Part shown: positions 31,491 to 41,856 of the stretch, piece by piece
How positions within the stretch are numbered: position 1 is the stretch's first letter
Layout of the letters: the number at the start of each line of letters is the position of its first letter
Assembly: GCF_002879615.1 (NCBI RefSeq)
Contig: NZ_PNRF01000013.1
Span: forward strand, 124,001 to 188,000
Direction of reading: 5' to 3'
Source: Billgrantia endophytica
Lineage (GTDB): Bacteria; Pseudomonadota; Gammaproteobacteria; Pseudomonadales; Halomonadaceae
DNA length: 64,000 nucleotides
Program-made: the position numbers and the translations under genes
The notes under the pieces: model-generated
The model's input: only the letters and a program-made list of their open reading frames with translations
Databases searched by the model: none
Told to the model about the DNA's origin: nothing

Positions 31491-31930
31491 GCAACCTTCC
31501 TCTCGGCACAGATGATGTCGGCCTCACAGGCCAGCTCACCGTCTACGGTAGCACGACAGGCGAACTTCCAGATGCCGCGTTTTTCACGTTCGACCCTGGC
31601 TTCCAGCATCAGACGGTCGCCTGGCATGACAGGGCGTTTGAAACGCACGTTGTCGCTGCCCACCAGGTAATAGACATAGCCATCGGCCGGTAGCTTGTTG
31701 ACGGTCTTGAAACCCAGGATGCCGCATACCTGTGCCAAGGCCTCGAGTACCAGCACGCCGGGCATGATCGGGTGATGCGGAAAATGCCCGTTGAAGAACG
31801 GCTCGTTGATGCTGACATTCTTGTAGCCAACGATACGCTCGCCGAGCGCCAGCTCCATCACCCGGTCCACCAGCAGAAAGGGGTAGCGGTGCGGTAGATA
31901 TTCACGAATCTCGTTGATGTCCATTACCAT
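31487..31930 (-). CDS. fabZ: 3-hydroxyacyl-ACP dehydratase FabZ
   Basis: 147 residues. Hot-dog-fold dehydratase of fatty-acid elongation. Catalytic His49 in [10 protein letters not shown] and Glu63 in [10 protein letters not shown]. It competes with LpxA for 3-hydroxyacyl-ACP and is coupled to it by a 4-base overlap, so the lipid A/phospholipid branch is co-expressed. The start may be two codons later, at the second ATG ([13 protein letters not shown]), which is the common family N-terminus. Confidence 0.97.
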   Translation of the reverse strand: MVMDINEIREYLPHRYPFLLVDRVMELALGERIVGYKNVSINEPFFNGHFPHHPIMPGVLVLEALAQVCGILGFKTVNKLPADGYVYYLVGSDNVRFKRPVMPGDRLMLEARVEREKRGIWKFACRATVDGELACEADIICAERKVA

Positions 31931-32060
31931 CGAAGCGACCTCTGAAATGAAATAGGGAAACCAACGGCGGAACGGCGACGATGCCGTGTTCAGCCTCCCG
32001 AACTACCCGCACAGGATGAGGAACCGCAGGCGAGGGATTATAGCGACGCCTGTCCAGGCC

Positions 32061-33101
32061 TCAACCCTCCTGGTCGCGCTTTTCGAGCCTGGCCAAGCGC
32101 CGGGCAATGTCGTCCAACTGCTTGAAGCGCACCGCATTCTTGCGCCATTGCGCATTCTGCATGGCACCCGTGCCCGATGAATAGATGCCCGGTTCATGAA
32201 TCGAGTTGGTGACCAGGCTCATCCCGGTGACCTGCACGCCGTCACAGATGGTCAGATGACCGGATAGCCCCACGCCACCACCAAGCATGCAATTCCTGCC
32301 GACCTGGGTGGAGCCGGCGATACCGACACAGCCCGCCAAGGCACTGTGATCGCCGATACGCACGTTGTGAGCGATCTGCACCTGGCTGTCTATCTTGACG
32401 TCATTACCGATCACGGTGTCATCAAGCGCTCCGCGATCGATGCTCGAACAGCTGCCCACCTCGACGTCGTCGCCCATCACCACGCCACCCAACTGGGCAA
32501 TCTTGTGCCAGCGGCCACCATCGTGGGCGAAACCGAAACCGTCGCCGCCGATCACGCAGCCACTATGCAGGATCGCTCGCTCTCCGATCACCACGCCATG
32601 ACAGACGGTCACATTGGGATGCAAGCGGGACCCCGCCCCGATGCGGGAGCGGGAGCCGACCACGCATCCGGCGCCGACCACCACTTCGTCACCCAGTTCC
32701 ACACCCGACTCGATCACCGCCTGGGGGCCGATCTCGACGCGCTCCCCCACCCGTGCGTCTTCGGCCACCACGGCCGACGGATGAATGCCGCCTGTCGGAC
32801 GGGCCAGGAAGGGGTCGAAGAGCCGCGAGAGCTGGGCAAAGCCCAGATACGGGTTATCCAGCTCCAGATGATCCACCGGACACTCACCCGCGTGTTCGGG
32901 GTGCAGCAGCACCGCTCCTGCGCGGGTACTGGTCAGGTCCTTCAGATAGGAAAGATTCGCCAGAAAGGCGATCTGGTCGGGGCCGGCATCCCTCAGGGTC
33001 GCGAGCCCCGTCATGCGGCGCGTTCCGTCACCCACCAGCTTCGCGCCGAGCTGTTCGGCGAGAGCGGCGAGGGTGAATGTTGGGGGGGCAGGTTGCGTCA
33101 T
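32061..33101 (-). CDS. lpxD: UDP-3-O-(3-hydroxyacyl)glucosamine N-acyltransferase LpxD
   Basis: 346 residues (341 in E. coli). Third lipid A enzyme. N-terminal UDP-GlcNAc-binding domain (about 1-105, TLAALAEQLGAKLVGDGTRR), then a left-handed beta-helix with ~30 hexapeptide repeats containing GGDGFGFAHDGGRWHKIAQLG, and a short C-terminal helix with Lys/Arg. The start MTQPAPPTFTLA was chosen by similarity; the frame is open for 27 more codons upstream into the skp stop region. A 130-base gap without recognised features separates it from fabZ. Confidence 0.96.
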   Translation of the reverse strand: MTQPAPPTFTLAALAEQLGAKLVGDGTRRMTGLATLRDAGPDQIAFLANLSYLKDLTSTRAGAVLLHPEHAGECPVDHLELDNPYLGFAQLSRLFDPFLARPTGGIHPSAVVAEDARVGERVEIGPQAVIESGVELGDEVVVGAGCVVGSRSRIGAGSRLHPNVTVCHGVVIGERAILHSGCVIGGDGFGFAHDGGRWHKIAQLGGVVMGDDVEVGSCSSIDRGALDDTVIGNDVKIDSQVQIAHNVRIGDHSALAGCVGIAGSTQVGRNCMLGGGVGLSGHLTICDGVQVTGMSLVTNSIHEPGIYSSGTGAMQNAQWRKNAVRFKQLDDIARRLARLEKRDQEG

Positions 33102-33147
33102 GAAGGCCTGATAGAAGCAGAGCGCGGCGGCATGCCACCGCGACAGG

Positions 33148-33651
33148 TCAGTTGAGAGAGTTGAGAATGTCGATGACTTCACCGGTCAGGTTGGGCAGGT
33201 CGACATCGGAATGCAGCACGCCCTGGGGCTCCACCAGCACCTGGATGCCGTGACGCTCAATGACCTGCTCAACCGCCTGCTCCAGTTTCGGTTCGGCTTC
33301 CTGCAGGAAAGCCTGCTCGGAGCGCATCTGCTCCTCCATGATTTCCTGGCGAAGCTGCTCGAAACGACTGCCTTTCTGCTGGAACTCCTGAACCATCGAC
33401 TGGCGCTCGGCATCGGAGAAGCTGTCGCCCTGTTGCATGCGCTGCTGCATGCTCTGCAGCTCCTGGCCAAGGGACTGGGCCTCCTGTTGCTGACTGCTGA
33501 GGCGGCTCTCCAACTGCTCCATGGAGCGCTGTGCCGCATCGGAAGAGAGCAGCGCCTGGCGCCAGTCCAGCACGGCGACCTCGGCCGAGTAAGCGGGCGA
33601 TACAAGGGCACCCAGCAGGCCAAACCCGAAAATGGCAATTATCTTACGCAT
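33148..33651 (-). CDS. skp: Periplasmic chaperone Skp/OmpH
   Basis: 167 residues. Signal peptide (about 1-22, cleaved after AYSA), then a beta body and long alpha-helical tentacles: the middle (about 40-125) is a Gln/Glu/Arg-rich coiled coil (MEQLESRLSSQQQEAQSLGQ). Holds unfolded outer-membrane proteins between the Sec machinery and BamA. It is in the bamA-skp-lpxD order found across gammaproteobacteria, 27 bases behind bamA. Confidence 0.95.
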   Translation of the reverse strand: MRKIIAIFGFGLLGALVSPAYSAEVAVLDWRQALLSSDAAQRSMEQLESRLSSQQQEAQSLGQELQSMQQRMQQGDSFSDAERQSMVQEFQQKGSRFEQLRQEIMEEQMRSEQAFLQEAEPKLEQAVEQVIERHGIQVLVEPQGVLHSDVDLPNLTGEVIDILNSLN

Positions 33652-33678
33652 CTTTCTTGTTCCTCGAACGATCGTCGA

Positions 33679-36021
33679 TCAGAAAGTCTGACCCAGGGAG
33701 AACTGGAATACCTGGGTGTCGTCACCACTTGCATCGTTGAGCGGTTCGGCAATGCTGAAGGTCAGCGGGCCCACCGGGGTCAGCCAGGAGAGGCCAACGC
33801 CTATGCTGTAGCGCAGCTCGCCGAGATCGACGCCGGACGAGCAATTGGAGGGGCCATCACCTTCCACCACCGGGTAACAGTCGGTCAGGAAGGTGTTGCC
33901 TGCATCCAGGAAGAAACCGGTCTGGATGGAACGGTGGTCTTCGATGAACGGCATCGGGAACAACAGCTCGGCGCTGCCCTCGACCAGTATGTTACCCCCC
34001 AGGGTACGATCACGTCCCGCCTCACGCGGCGTGGTGCGTTCACCCAGGGTATTGGCGGTGAAACCTCGTACGGAGCCCAGCCCCCCGGCATAGAAGTTCT
34101 CGTAGAACGGGAAGGGGTCGTCACCGAAGCTATCGGCATAGCCCAGCGTCGAACCGAACTTCAATGCCCAGGATTGCTCCTCATTCAGCGGGAAGATGTG
34201 CTGGGCCCGGGCCCGCAGCTTGTAGTATTCAGCGTCGCTGCCCGGTGCCGCGGTCTCCAGGGAAAGCCGCTGATAGTTACCGGCGGTGGGCATGATGCCG
34301 CGGTTCAGGTTGTTGCGGGTCCAGCTGGCCGTGAGCTTGAGGCTCTGGGCGCTGTCACCCTGCTCGTCCACATAGCGAACGATCTCGGAGGCGGTATCGC
34401 GATAGGTCTTGACCGTCAGGTCCTCGATGCTGGCCCCGAAGTTGAGCCTCGAGAGTTCGCTGATCGGGTAGCCGAAGTTGATCCCCGCCCCATAGGCGTC
34501 GGTGGAATAGGTCGAGATATCGGAATCGGCATAGTCGGTTTCACGGTAGAAGACGTTGTAGCCCCGCGAAATGCCGTCCAGGGTCCAGTAGGGATCGGTG
34601 AAGCCGAAGTTGACGCTGGTGAAGGTGTCGCTGCGCTGGGCACCGATGTTCACGCGGTTGCCGGTGCCCAGGAAATTGTTCTGGGCCAGCGCCGCACCGT
34701 AGATGATCCCGGCACTCTGGGAGAAGCCGATGCTCGCCGAAACCGAGCCGGAGGGCTGCTCCTCGACGGTATAGGTCACATCCAGCTTGTCGGGTTCGCC
34801 GGCTACTGGCTGGGTCTCGACATCCACCTGACGGAAGAAGCCCAGGCGCTCCAGGCGGCGACGCGACTGGCTGATCGATTCGGTGGAGGCTGGCGCGCCT
34901 TCCATCTGGATCATCTCGCGGCGCAACACCTCGTCCTGGGTGCTGGTGTTGCCGAGGAAGTTGATGCGGCGGACGTAGGCGCGCTGGCCCGCGTCGACCG
35001 TGAAGGTCAGGTCCACGACACCGCTATCGGCAGCGGGCTCGGGAACGCCTTCGACCCGGGCGAAGGCAAAGCCTTCGGCGCCCAGGCGGGCACGCAGGGC
35101 TTCGGTGGAAGCGGTCACGTCACTGCGGGAGAATATCTGGCCGCTTTCCACCTGCAGCAGGTCGCGCGCCTCGCGCTCGCTGACTTGCATATCGCCGGAA
35201 AAGCGGATATCCCCCAGCCGGTACTGGCCTCCTTCGTCAACGTTCACCGTGACGAAGATCTGCGACTTGTCCGGGCTGATCGATACCTGCGTGGACGTGA
35301 TCGCGAAGTTGACGTAACCGCGGTCAAGGTAGAAGGAACGCAGCCGCTCCAGATCCCCAGCCAAGGCCTCGCGGGAGTACTCGTCGTTCGAAAACCAGCC
35401 GAAGAAGCGCCCGGGACGGTCGTTCAGTTCGAAGACGTCGCGCAGTTCGCTGTCGTCGAAGTCACGGTTGCCGACGATGTTGATCTGGTGAATCTTGGCC
35501 ACGGCACCTTCGTTGATGTCGATGTCGACCTGGACCCGGCCCTCGTCGATTTCACGCACGCTGGCGTCGATACGCGCACTGTAGCGCCCCTGGGCCTGGT
35601 AAACGCCTTCCAGCTCCCGTTGGATCTCTTCGAGGGTCGAGAGCTGCAGCACCTGGCCTTCGGACAGCCCGGCTTCGCGCAGACCCTCCCGCAGGTCATC
35701 GTCGGAGAGCTGTCGGTTACCGCTGATGTTGAGGCGTGAGATCGTCGGGCGCTCTACCACCTGGATGACCAGCACGTCACCATCCCGAGCCAGCTGGATG
35801 TCGTCAAAGAGACCGGTGGCGAAAAGGCTGCGCGCCGCCTCGGCGAGCTCGCGATCATCCACCCTGTCCCGAGCGCTGACGGGGAAGGCGTTGAAGACGG
35901 AGGCGGCGGATACCCGCTGCAGCCCCTCCACGCGAATGTCGGAAACTTCAAAAGGTTGGGCCAGTACCGTATTGGAACCGGCCAGCAGCAGAGCCGCCAG
36001 TCCGAGGGTCTTGATATTCAT
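33679..36021 (-). CDS. bamA: Outer-membrane protein assembly factor BamA
   Basis: 780 residues. Signal peptide (about 1-21, NTVLA|QPF), five POTRA domains (about 22-420), and a 16-strand Omp85 beta barrel ending in the outer-membrane signature FSLGQTF with terminal Phe. The lid-lock loop-6 motif VRGF is visible in LGSVRGFTANT. Essential core of the BAM complex. The start at 36021 gives an immediate signal peptide (MNIKTLGLAALLLAG); an in-frame GTG nine codons upstream would add a charged leader and was not chosen. A good sigma-70 promoter lies 50 bases upstream. Confidence 0.98.
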   Translation of the reverse strand: MNIKTLGLAALLLAGSNTVLAQPFEVSDIRVEGLQRVSAASVFNAFPVSARDRVDDRELAEAARSLFATGLFDDIQLARDGDVLVIQVVERPTISRLNISGNRQLSDDDLREGLREAGLSEGQVLQLSTLEEIQRELEGVYQAQGRYSARIDASVREIDEGRVQVDIDINEGAVAKIHQINIVGNRDFDDSELRDVFELNDRPGRFFGWFSNDEYSREALAGDLERLRSFYLDRGYVNFAITSTQVSISPDKSQIFVTVNVDEGGQYRLGDIRFSGDMQVSEREARDLLQVESGQIFSRSDVTASTEALRARLGAEGFAFARVEGVPEPAADSGVVDLTFTVDAGQRAYVRRINFLGNTSTQDEVLRREMIQMEGAPASTESISQSRRRLERLGFFRQVDVETQPVAGEPDKLDVTYTVEEQPSGSVSASIGFSQSAGIIYGAALAQNNFLGTGNRVNIGAQRSDTFTSVNFGFTDPYWTLDGISRGYNVFYRETDYADSDISTYSTDAYGAGINFGYPISELSRLNFGASIEDLTVKTYRDTASEIVRYVDEQGDSAQSLKLTASWTRNNLNRGIMPTAGNYQRLSLETAAPGSDAEYYKLRARAQHIFPLNEEQSWALKFGSTLGYADSFGDDPFPFYENFYAGGLGSVRGFTANTLGERTTPREAGRDRTLGGNILVEGSAELLFPMPFIEDHRSIQTGFFLDAGNTFLTDCYPVVEGDGPSNCSSGVDLGELRYSIGVGLSWLTPVGPLTFSIAEPLNDASGDDTQVFQFSLGQTF

Positions 36022-36070
36022 GCAGTCGCTTCGCTCGCGTTGATCCACCTGCCCGTCCAGACAGGCACCT

Positions 36071-36098
36071 TATACATTTGTGCGGGTGACTGACAAGG
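36071..36098 (-). promoter_or_regulatory. Sigma-70 promoter of bamA-skp-lpx
   Basis: Minus strand TTGTCA (36098-36093), 16-base spacer, TATAAG (36076-36071), five of six at each element. It lies in the 132-base rseP-bamA gap and would start transcription about 40 bases before bamA. Confidence 0.65.
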
Positions 36099-36153
36099 CT
36101 GGAGCCGGGCTCCACCTCCCTGTGTCCCCCCGGGCCGGGGGTAGAGTCGCTCG

Positions 36154-37512
36154 CTACCAGAGACGCATCAGATCGAAATACAGCGCCATCAGCATCAGCG
36201 TGGCGATCATCGCCAGGCCAATGCGCAGACCCAGCGCCTGGGTCCGCTCGGATACCGGTCGGCCGCGGACCGCTTCCACGAAATAATAAAGCAGGTGGCC
36301 ACCGTCGAGTACCGGAATGGGCAGCAGGTTAAGCACCGCCAGACTGATCGACAGATAAGCCAGGAAACTGATGAAGCTTTCCAGACCGGTACGCGCCGTG
36401 TCACCAGCCACTTGGGCGATGGTAATGGGGCCAGACAAGTTTGAAGGCGAGATCAGCCCCACCAGCATCTTGCGGATAGCGCCCAGCGTCAATAGCGTCA
36501 TGTCACTGGTACGCCCCACCGCTTGCCCCAGGGCCGCCACGGGGCCATAGCGAATCTCGCGCCGATACTCCTCCGGCCACTCCACCGCCTCGACACCCGC
36601 GCCAACGTAGCCGATGGCAACACCCGCCTCCAGCTCTCTTTCGCCAGGCACCAGAGCCAGGTCCAGCTGCTCGCCGTCGCGCGCCACTTCGAGTGAGAGC
36701 GTGTCACCGGGGCTTGCCCGAACCAGAGTGACGAAGTCCATCCAGTCATCCACGGGCATATCGTTCACGACAAGGATACGGTCGCCGGCCTGAAGCCCCG
36801 CCCGGGCGGCGGCCTCACCCTCGATGACCTGCCCCAGTACCGCAGGGAACGGCGGCTGCCAGGGGGTGATGCCCAGGGTGGCCAGCGGCTGCGGCGGGTC
36901 CTGGCGTACCAGGTAGTTCTCCACGGGGAGGCGATACTCGCGGGCATCATCGGCGGCATCGTCCCGGGCCTCCAGGGAAAGCTCACCACTCGCACCGATC
37001 GAGGCCACCAACCTCAGGTTGATGTCATCCCAGGAACGAACCGAGTCGCCCTGCACCGAGACGATCTCCTGGCCGCTGCGCAGGCCACTGCGATCGGCGG
37101 GCGAGTCGGCCGCCACGTCACCGACCACCGGAGCCACCGTGGTGGTGCCGGCCACGAACAGTGCCCAATAGGCCACTATCGCCAACAAAAAGTTGGCCAG
37201 CGGCCCGGCCGCCACGATGGCGATGCGCTGCCACACCGTCTTTCGGTTGAAGGCCTGGTCGCGCAGTTCGTCGGGCACCGGCGCTTCCCGCTCGTCGAGC
37301 ATCTTGACGTAACCGCCCAGTGGAATGGCCGCCACGGCAAACTCCGTCCCGTGTCGATCGACACGGGACCAGAGCGGCTTGCCGAAGCCTACCGAGAAAC
37401 GCAGCACTTTCACGCCACAGCGGCGCGCCACCCAGTAATGGCCGAACTCATGGAAGGTGATCAGCAGGCCCAGCACCACGATGACGGCCAGCACATTCTG
37501 GATCAGGCCCAA
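36154..37512 (-). CDS. rseP: Site-2 intramembrane metalloprotease RseP
   Basis: 452 residues (450 in E. coli). Second protease of the sigma-E envelope-stress cascade; cleaves RseA in the membrane after DegS. Zinc motif HEFGH at residues 21-25 in the first membrane helix; two tandem PDZ domains in the periplasmic part (about 115-310, with GLRSGQEIVSV and GLQAGDRILVV); third zinc ligand in NLLPIPVLDGGHL near the C-terminus. It lies between dxr and bamA in the conserved order. Confidence 0.97.
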   Translation of the reverse strand: MGLIQNVLAVIVVLGLLITFHEFGHYWVARRCGVKVLRFSVGFGKPLWSRVDRHGTEFAVAAIPLGGYVKMLDEREAPVPDELRDQAFNRKTVWQRIAIVAAGPLANFLLAIVAYWALFVAGTTTVAPVVGDVAADSPADRSGLRSGQEIVSVQGDSVRSWDDINLRLVASIGASGELSLEARDDAADDAREYRLPVENYLVRQDPPQPLATLGITPWQPPFPAVLGQVIEGEAAARAGLQAGDRILVVNDMPVDDWMDFVTLVRASPGDTLSLEVARDGEQLDLALVPGERELEAGVAIGYVGAGVEAVEWPEEYRREIRYGPVAALGQAVGRTSDMTLLTLGAIRKMLVGLISPSNLSGPITIAQVAGDTARTGLESFISFLAYLSISLAVLNLLPIPVLDGGHLLYYFVEAVRGRPVSERTQALGLRIGLAMIATLMLMALYFDLMRLW

Positions 37513-37561
37513 GTCAGTCTCCTTGCAAATAACGTCATGGCAGACGAAAGCCGGTGCCAGC

Positions 37562-38755
37562 TCAACGCCGATTCAGCCAGGCGATCGCCTCGTGGCGAGC
37601 GCGGGCGTCTGCCTCGAGAATGCTGCCGAGATCGCTGGCCGCCTCGACCGGCAGGGCATCGCGTGTGCGCGCCACCAGCTCTCCGATACCGGTGAACCCC
37701 AGCCTGCCGGTGAGGAAGGCATCGACGGCCACCTCGTTGGCAGCGTTGAGCACCACCGGGGCCGAGCCCTCGTCCGACATGGCCTCGCGGGCCAGGCGCA
37801 GACAGGGGAAGAGCTCTTCGTCCGGCGACTCGAACTCCAGGCGCGCCACCTGGAAAAGGTCCAGTGGCGCGACACCGGCGTCGATACGCTCCGGCCAGGC
37901 CAACCCGTAGGCGATCGGCGTGCGCATGTCAGGGTTACCCAGCTGAGCGAGCACGGAACCATCGCTGTAGGCGGCCATGGAGTGAACCACGCTCTGGGGG
38001 TGTACCACCACCTTCACCTGATCCGGCCGGGCATCGAACAGCCAGCACGCCTCGATCAGCTCCAGCCCCTTGTTCATCAGAGTGGCGCTGTCCACGGATA
38101 TCTTGCGCCCCATGGACCAGTTCGGGTGGGCGCAGGCCTGCCCCGGCGTCACCGTGGCCAGTTCTTCCGCCGACCAGCCCCGGAAGGGCCCGCCGGAAGC
38201 CGTCAGAAGCAACTGCGTGATGCCGTGGCGCGACAGGCCACCACGATGTTCGGTAGGTAGACACTGGTAGATGGCATTGTGTTCGGAATCGATGGGCAAC
38301 AAGGTGGCGCCGTGCCGCTCGACGGCATCCATGAACAGGGCACCGGACATGACCAGCGCCTCCTTGTTGGCCAATAGTACCCGCTTGCCGGCCTGCACTG
38401 CCGCCAGTGTCGGCAACAACCCGGCGGCCCCGACGATGGCCGCCATCACCACATCGACCTCGCTCGCCTCGGCGACCTCGACCAGCGCCTCGGTGCCGAC
38501 ACGCACCTCGATGGCAAGGCCGGCCTCAATGAGCCGACTCCGCAGCCAGCCGGCGTCGGCCTCGCTACCCAGCACGACGACCTCCGGCCGATGTCGCCGA
38601 CACTGTGCCAGCAAGGCATCCCGGGAACGATGGGCGGTCAAGGCATGCACCCGGTAGCGCGACGGGTGCCGGGCTATCACATCCAGGGTACTGGTGCCGA
38701 TCGAGCCGGTGGCCCCCAGAACCGTCACGGTCTGCTGATGGTGACAGTCCTCCAT
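37562..38755 (-). CDS. dxr: 1-deoxy-D-xylulose-5-phosphate reductoisomerase
   Basis: 397 residues (398 in E. coli). Makes 2-C-methyl-D-erythritol 4-phosphate, the committed step of the MEP isoprenoid pathway. NADPH-binding [13 protein letters not shown] near the N-terminus, metal-binding and substrate segments [22 protein letters not shown] and [21 protein letters not shown]. Start ATG 38755 is preferred; a GTG at 38761 that overlaps the cdsA stop (GTGA) is also possible. Upstream cdsA-uppS supplies and uses related lipid precursors. Confidence 0.97.
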   Translation of the reverse strand: MEDCHHQQTVTVLGATGSIGTSTLDVIARHPSRYRVHALTAHRSRDALLAQCRRHRPEVVVLGSEADAGWLRSRLIEAGLAIEVRVGTEALVEVAEASEVDVVMAAIVGAAGLLPTLAAVQAGKRVLLANKEALVMSGALFMDAVERHGATLLPIDSEHNAIYQCLPTEHRGGLSRHGITQLLLTASGGPFRGWSAEELATVTPGQACAHPNWSMGRKISVDSATLMNKGLELIEACWLFDARPDQVKVVVHPQSVVHSMAAYSDGSVLAQLGNPDMRTPIAYGLAWPERIDAGVAPLDLFQVARLEFESPDEELFPCLRLAREAMSDEGSAPVVLNAANEVAVDAFLTGRLGFTGIGELVARTRDALPVEAASDLGSILEADARARHEAIAWLNRR

Positions 38756-38757
38756 GT

Positions 38758-39558
38758 TCACAACACTCCGAAAGCGAGTAGCGCGAACAGCGGTACCGCA
38801 GCCGTCAGGCTATCGATACGATCCAGTACACCACCATGGCCGGGCAGGAGACGGCTGGAATCCTTGATGCCCCGGTAACGCTTGAGCATGCTTTCGAGCA
38901 GATCACCCAGCACCGATACCAGGGTCACCACGGCAGTCACGATGACCAGTACGATGCCGCCACCGACACCCAGGCCCTGCCAAACGGCAAAAATCAGCGC
39001 CAGCACCAGGGTGACCACCAACCCGCCTGCCACGCCCTCCCAGGACTTGCCGGGGCTGACCCGAGGTGCCAGCTTGCGCCGGCCATAGGCGCGCCCGGAG
39101 AAGTAGGCGCCGATATCGGCGCCCCAGACAAGCAGCAGCACGAACAGCAGCCAGATCGCACCGGCGTCTCGCAGCACATTGAAGCCGACCCAGGCCGGCA
39201 GCAGCACCCACACCCCCATCGCCAGACGCCACGGCACCGACTGCCACTGTTCGACCTTGGCGGGGTAGTGGACGATCCAATAGAGATTGGCCAGCCAGCC
39301 CGCCGCCGCCAACCATAGCGGCCAGACGGAGAAGGTGGCTCCGACCGCCCAGAGCAGCAGCAGCAGCACTGCCAGGCCACATACCAGCGCCAGGCGCCGG
39401 TTTGGCTCGGTCACGCCGGCGAGATTGGTCCACTCCCAGGCAGCCAGCAGCACGATAGCGGCCGTGAACAGGGCAAAGCCCCCCTCCTGCAGGCCGAACA
39501 GCCCGGCCAGCATCAGCGGTACCAGCCATGCCGCAGTGATGATCCGCTGTCTAAGCAC
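38758..39558 (-). CDS. cdsA: Phosphatidate cytidylyltransferase CdsA
   Basis: 266 residues with about seven to eight membrane helices. Makes CDP-diacylglycerol from phosphatidate and CTP. The family signature near the C-terminus is complete: [19 protein letters not shown] followed by DRIDS. It overlaps the uppS stop by 8 bases and ends at the dxr start, so uppS-cdsA-dxr-rseP form one tightly packed unit. Confidence 0.96.
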   Translation of the reverse strand: MLRQRIITAAWLVPLMLAGLFGLQEGGFALFTAAIVLLAAWEWTNLAGVTEPNRRLALVCGLAVLLLLLWAVGATFSVWPLWLAAAGWLANLYWIVHYPAKVEQWQSVPWRLAMGVWVLLPAWVGFNVLRDAGAIWLLFVLLLVWGADIGAYFSGRAYGRRKLAPRVSPGKSWEGVAGGLVVTLVLALIFAVWQGLGVGGGIVLVIVTAVVTLVSVLGDLLESMLKRYRGIKDSSRLLPGHGGVLDRIDSLTAAVPLFALLAFGVL

Positions 39559-40327
39559 CTTGAGCCTCGATCTGTTCGTCAGTCATACCGAAGCGGCGCT
39601 GCCGTCGGCGGAAATCATCAAGGGCCATGTCGAAGGCCCCGGCATCGAAGTCAGGCCATAGCAGCGGTGTGAAATAGAGCTCGGCATAGGCCATCTGCCA
39701 TAGCAGGAAATTGGAAATACGCTGTTCGCCACTGGTGCGGATGCAGAGATCCACTGGCGCATCACCCGCCAGGCAGAGCTCGCCCTCCAGCGCCTTTTCG
39801 TCTATCTCGGCAGGATCGAGCTCACCCGTCGCGGCACGTTCGGCGAGGCGACGAGCGGCACCGGTAATGTCCCACTGGCCACCGTAATTGGCCGCCACGA
39901 CCAGGTGCATGCGCGTGTTGTCGCGGGTCAGCGCTTCGGCCTTGACAATGTACTTCTGGATCGACGAGGAGAAGGCAGACCGGTCGCCGATCACCGACAG
40001 CCGGATACCGTTTTCGTGGAGCTTTTTCACTTCACGCTTCAAGGCGATCAGGAACAGCTCCATCAAGGCTCTCACCTCGGCCGGGGGGCGCCTCCAGTTC
40101 TCGCTGGAGAAGGCGAACAGGGTGAGCGTTTCCACGCCACGCTCGCCAGCGCGTCGAATGACCGCGCGCACGGCCTCGACGCCGGCACGATGCCCACGCA
40201 CGCCGGAGAGCCCGCGAGCACGGGCCCAGCGATTGTTGCCGTCCATGATGATGGCCACGTGTCGCGGCATGCCATCACCGGAAGCATGCGGGGGGCAGGT
40301 GGAACCTGAGGTCTGCGCTGACGTCAT
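39551..40327 (-). CDS. uppS: Undecaprenyl diphosphate synthase (cis-prenyltransferase)
   Basis: 258 residues. Condenses eight isopentenyl diphosphates on farnesyl diphosphate to make the lipid carrier for peptidoglycan and O-antigen. Catalytic Asp29 is in IIMDGNNRWA; LTLFAFSSENWRRP and the C-terminal DLCIRTSGEQRISNFLLWQ are family signatures. The ATG at 40327 was chosen over a TTG at 40339. A 69-base gap without recognised features separates it from frr. Confidence 0.97.
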   Translation of the reverse strand: MTSAQTSGSTCPPHASGDGMPRHVAIIMDGNNRWARARGLSGVRGHRAGVEAVRAVIRRAGERGVETLTLFAFSSENWRRPPAEVRALMELFLIALKREVKKLHENGIRLSVIGDRSAFSSSIQKYIVKAEALTRDNTRMHLVVAANYGGQWDITGAARRLAERAATGELDPAEIDEKALEGELCLAGDAPVDLCIRTSGEQRISNFLLWQMAYAELYFTPLLWPDFDAGAFDMALDDFRRRQRRFGMTDEQIEAQGA

Positions 40328-40396
40328 GGTGTCTCGCAATGGGGATGGGCGGTATCGGGCGAACGGCTCGATGACAAGAACGTCGCCCGACGCTCC

Positions 40397-40954
40397 TCAG
40401 ACCTGCATCAGGTCATGTTCCTTGGTTTCCAGCAGCTTATCGATCTCGGCAATATACTTGTCGGTCAGCTTCTGGATAGCGTCTTCACCCCGATGCTGCT
40501 CGTCCTCGGAGATCTCTTTCTCCTTGAGCAGCGACTTGAAGTCGCCATTGGCGTCGCGACGAACGTTGCGAACCGCCACGCGAGCGTGCTCGGCCTCGGC
40601 ACGAGCCTGCTTGATGTAGCCCTTGCGCGTCTCCTCGGTGAGCATCGGCATGGGCACGCGGATCACGCTGCCGGCACTCGCCGGATTCAGCCCCAGATCG
40701 GAGGTCATGATGGCCTTCTCGATCTTGGGCACCATACCCTGCTCCCAGGGCACGACGCTGAGGGTACGGGCATCTTCCACGTTGACCGTGGCCACTTGGT
40801 TGAGTGGCACCTGGCTGCCGTAATAGTCCACGGTCACCGAGTCCAGGATGCTGGAGTGAGCACGCCCGGTACGAATCTTGTTGAAGTTGCCATGAAGGGC
40901 CTCGAGGCTCTTCTTCATTCGGCTTTCAGCATCTTTCTTGATGTCATCGATCAC
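40397..40954 (-). CDS. frr: Ribosome recycling factor
   Basis: 185 residues, exactly the E. coli length. With EF-G splits post-termination ribosomes. Two-domain tRNA-like fold: three-helix bundle with [26 protein letters not shown] and the small beta domain. The C-terminal helix ends [12 protein letters not shown]. It lies 4 bases behind pyrH in the rpsB-tsf-pyrH-frr order universal in gammaproteobacteria. Confidence 0.98.
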   Translation of the reverse strand: MIDDIKKDAESRMKKSLEALHGNFNKIRTGRAHSSILDSVTVDYYGSQVPLNQVATVNVEDARTLSVVPWEQGMVPKIEKAIMTSDLGLNPASAGSVIRVPMPMLTEETRKGYIKQARAEAEHARVAVRNVRRDANGDFKSLLKEKEISEDEQHRGEDAIQKLTDKYIAEIDKLLETKEHDLMQV

Positions 40955-40958
40955 AGTG

Positions 40959-41738
40959 TCAACCTCTGTCTATCAGCGTGCCTTCCTTGCCACCCATCAC
41001 CAGGTTCAGCAGGGCGCCCGGCTTGTTCATGTTAAAGACGCGAACCGGCATATTATGGTCCCGCACCAGGCAGATGGCGGTCAAATCCATGATGCCAAGC
41101 TTCTGATCGAGTGCATCGTCATAGCTCAGCTGGTCATACTTGATGGCATCGCCATGCTTCACCGGGTCCTTGTCGTAGACACCGTCCACCTTGGTGGCCT
41201 TGACCACGACATCGGCGTCGATCTCGATGCCGCGCAGGCAGGCCGCCGAATCGGTGGTAAAGAACGGGTTGCCGGTACCGGCGGAAAACAATACCACGTC
41301 TCCCGACGTCAGGTAGCGAATGGCGGTTCGCCGATCATAGTGCTCCACCACGCCGCTCATGGGAATCGCCGACATGACCCGCGAGCGGATATTGGAGCGC
41401 TCCAGGGCGTCACGCATGGCCAGGGCATTCATCACCGTGGCCAGCATACCCATGTGGTCGCCGGTCACGCGATCCATGCCGGCCTCGTTGAGCGCCGCAC
41501 CGCGGAACAGGTTGCCTCCTCCGATGACGATGCCCACCTGCACCCCGATCCCCACCAGTTGACCGATCTCCAGCGCCATGCGATCGAGCACCTTGGGATC
41601 GATCCCGAAGTCATGCTCCCCCATCAGGGCTTCGCCGGAAAGCTTGAGCAGAATGCGCTTGTACTTCGATTTTTCGGAGCGGGACCTGGGCTTGGCCTCC
41701 AGATCGATGGGGGCGTCACTACGATCGGCATGGGGCAT
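40959..41738 (-). CDS. pyrH: Uridylate kinase PyrH
   Basis: 259 residues, about 18 longer than E. coli PyrH (241) because of a hydrophilic N-terminal extension ([19 protein letters not shown]). Hexameric amino-acid-kinase-fold enzyme phosphorylating UMP. Seen: [48 protein letters not shown] and the Asp-rich [19 protein letters not shown]. The start is supported by AGGAGAG six bases upstream; the later conventional start would have to be internal to the extension, and no better site was seen. Confidence 0.97.
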   Translation of the reverse strand: MPHADRSDAPIDLEAKPRSRSEKSKYKRILLKLSGEALMGEHDFGIDPKVLDRMALEIGQLVGIGVQVGIVIGGGNLFRGAALNEAGMDRVTGDHMGMLATVMNALAMRDALERSNIRSRVMSAIPMSGVVEHYDRRTAIRYLTSGDVVLFSAGTGNPFFTTDSAACLRGIEIDADVVVKATKVDGVYDKDPVKHGDAIKYDQLSYDDALDQKLGIMDLTAICLVRDHNMPVRVFNMNKPGALLNLVMGGKEGTLIDRG

Positions 41739-41781
41739 GGCGTCTCTCCTGGCATCAGCGGATGGGCAACTCAACAACATG

Positions 41782-41833
41782 CCGGCCGACTCACCGGCCG
41801 GATACGAGACGGCGTGCGCTCACGCGCACGCCG
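41782..41833. terminator. Two tandem hairpins between tsf and pyrH
   Basis: CCGGCC (41782-41787) pairs with GGCCGG (41795-41800); CGGCGTGCG (41810-41818) pairs with CGCACGCCG (41825-41833). In the minus transcript the second is met first, right after tsf. There is no long U tract, so partial termination or RNA processing is more likely than full termination. Confidence 0.5.
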
Positions 41834-41856
41834 TTCTCGAACTGAAACATCTGACC

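Noticed and set aside
33211..35739. 842-codon open frame opposite bamA
   Set aside because: Antisense shadow of bamA; composition (Gly/Ala/Val/Asp/His-rich) and lack of motifs are typical of the complementary frame.
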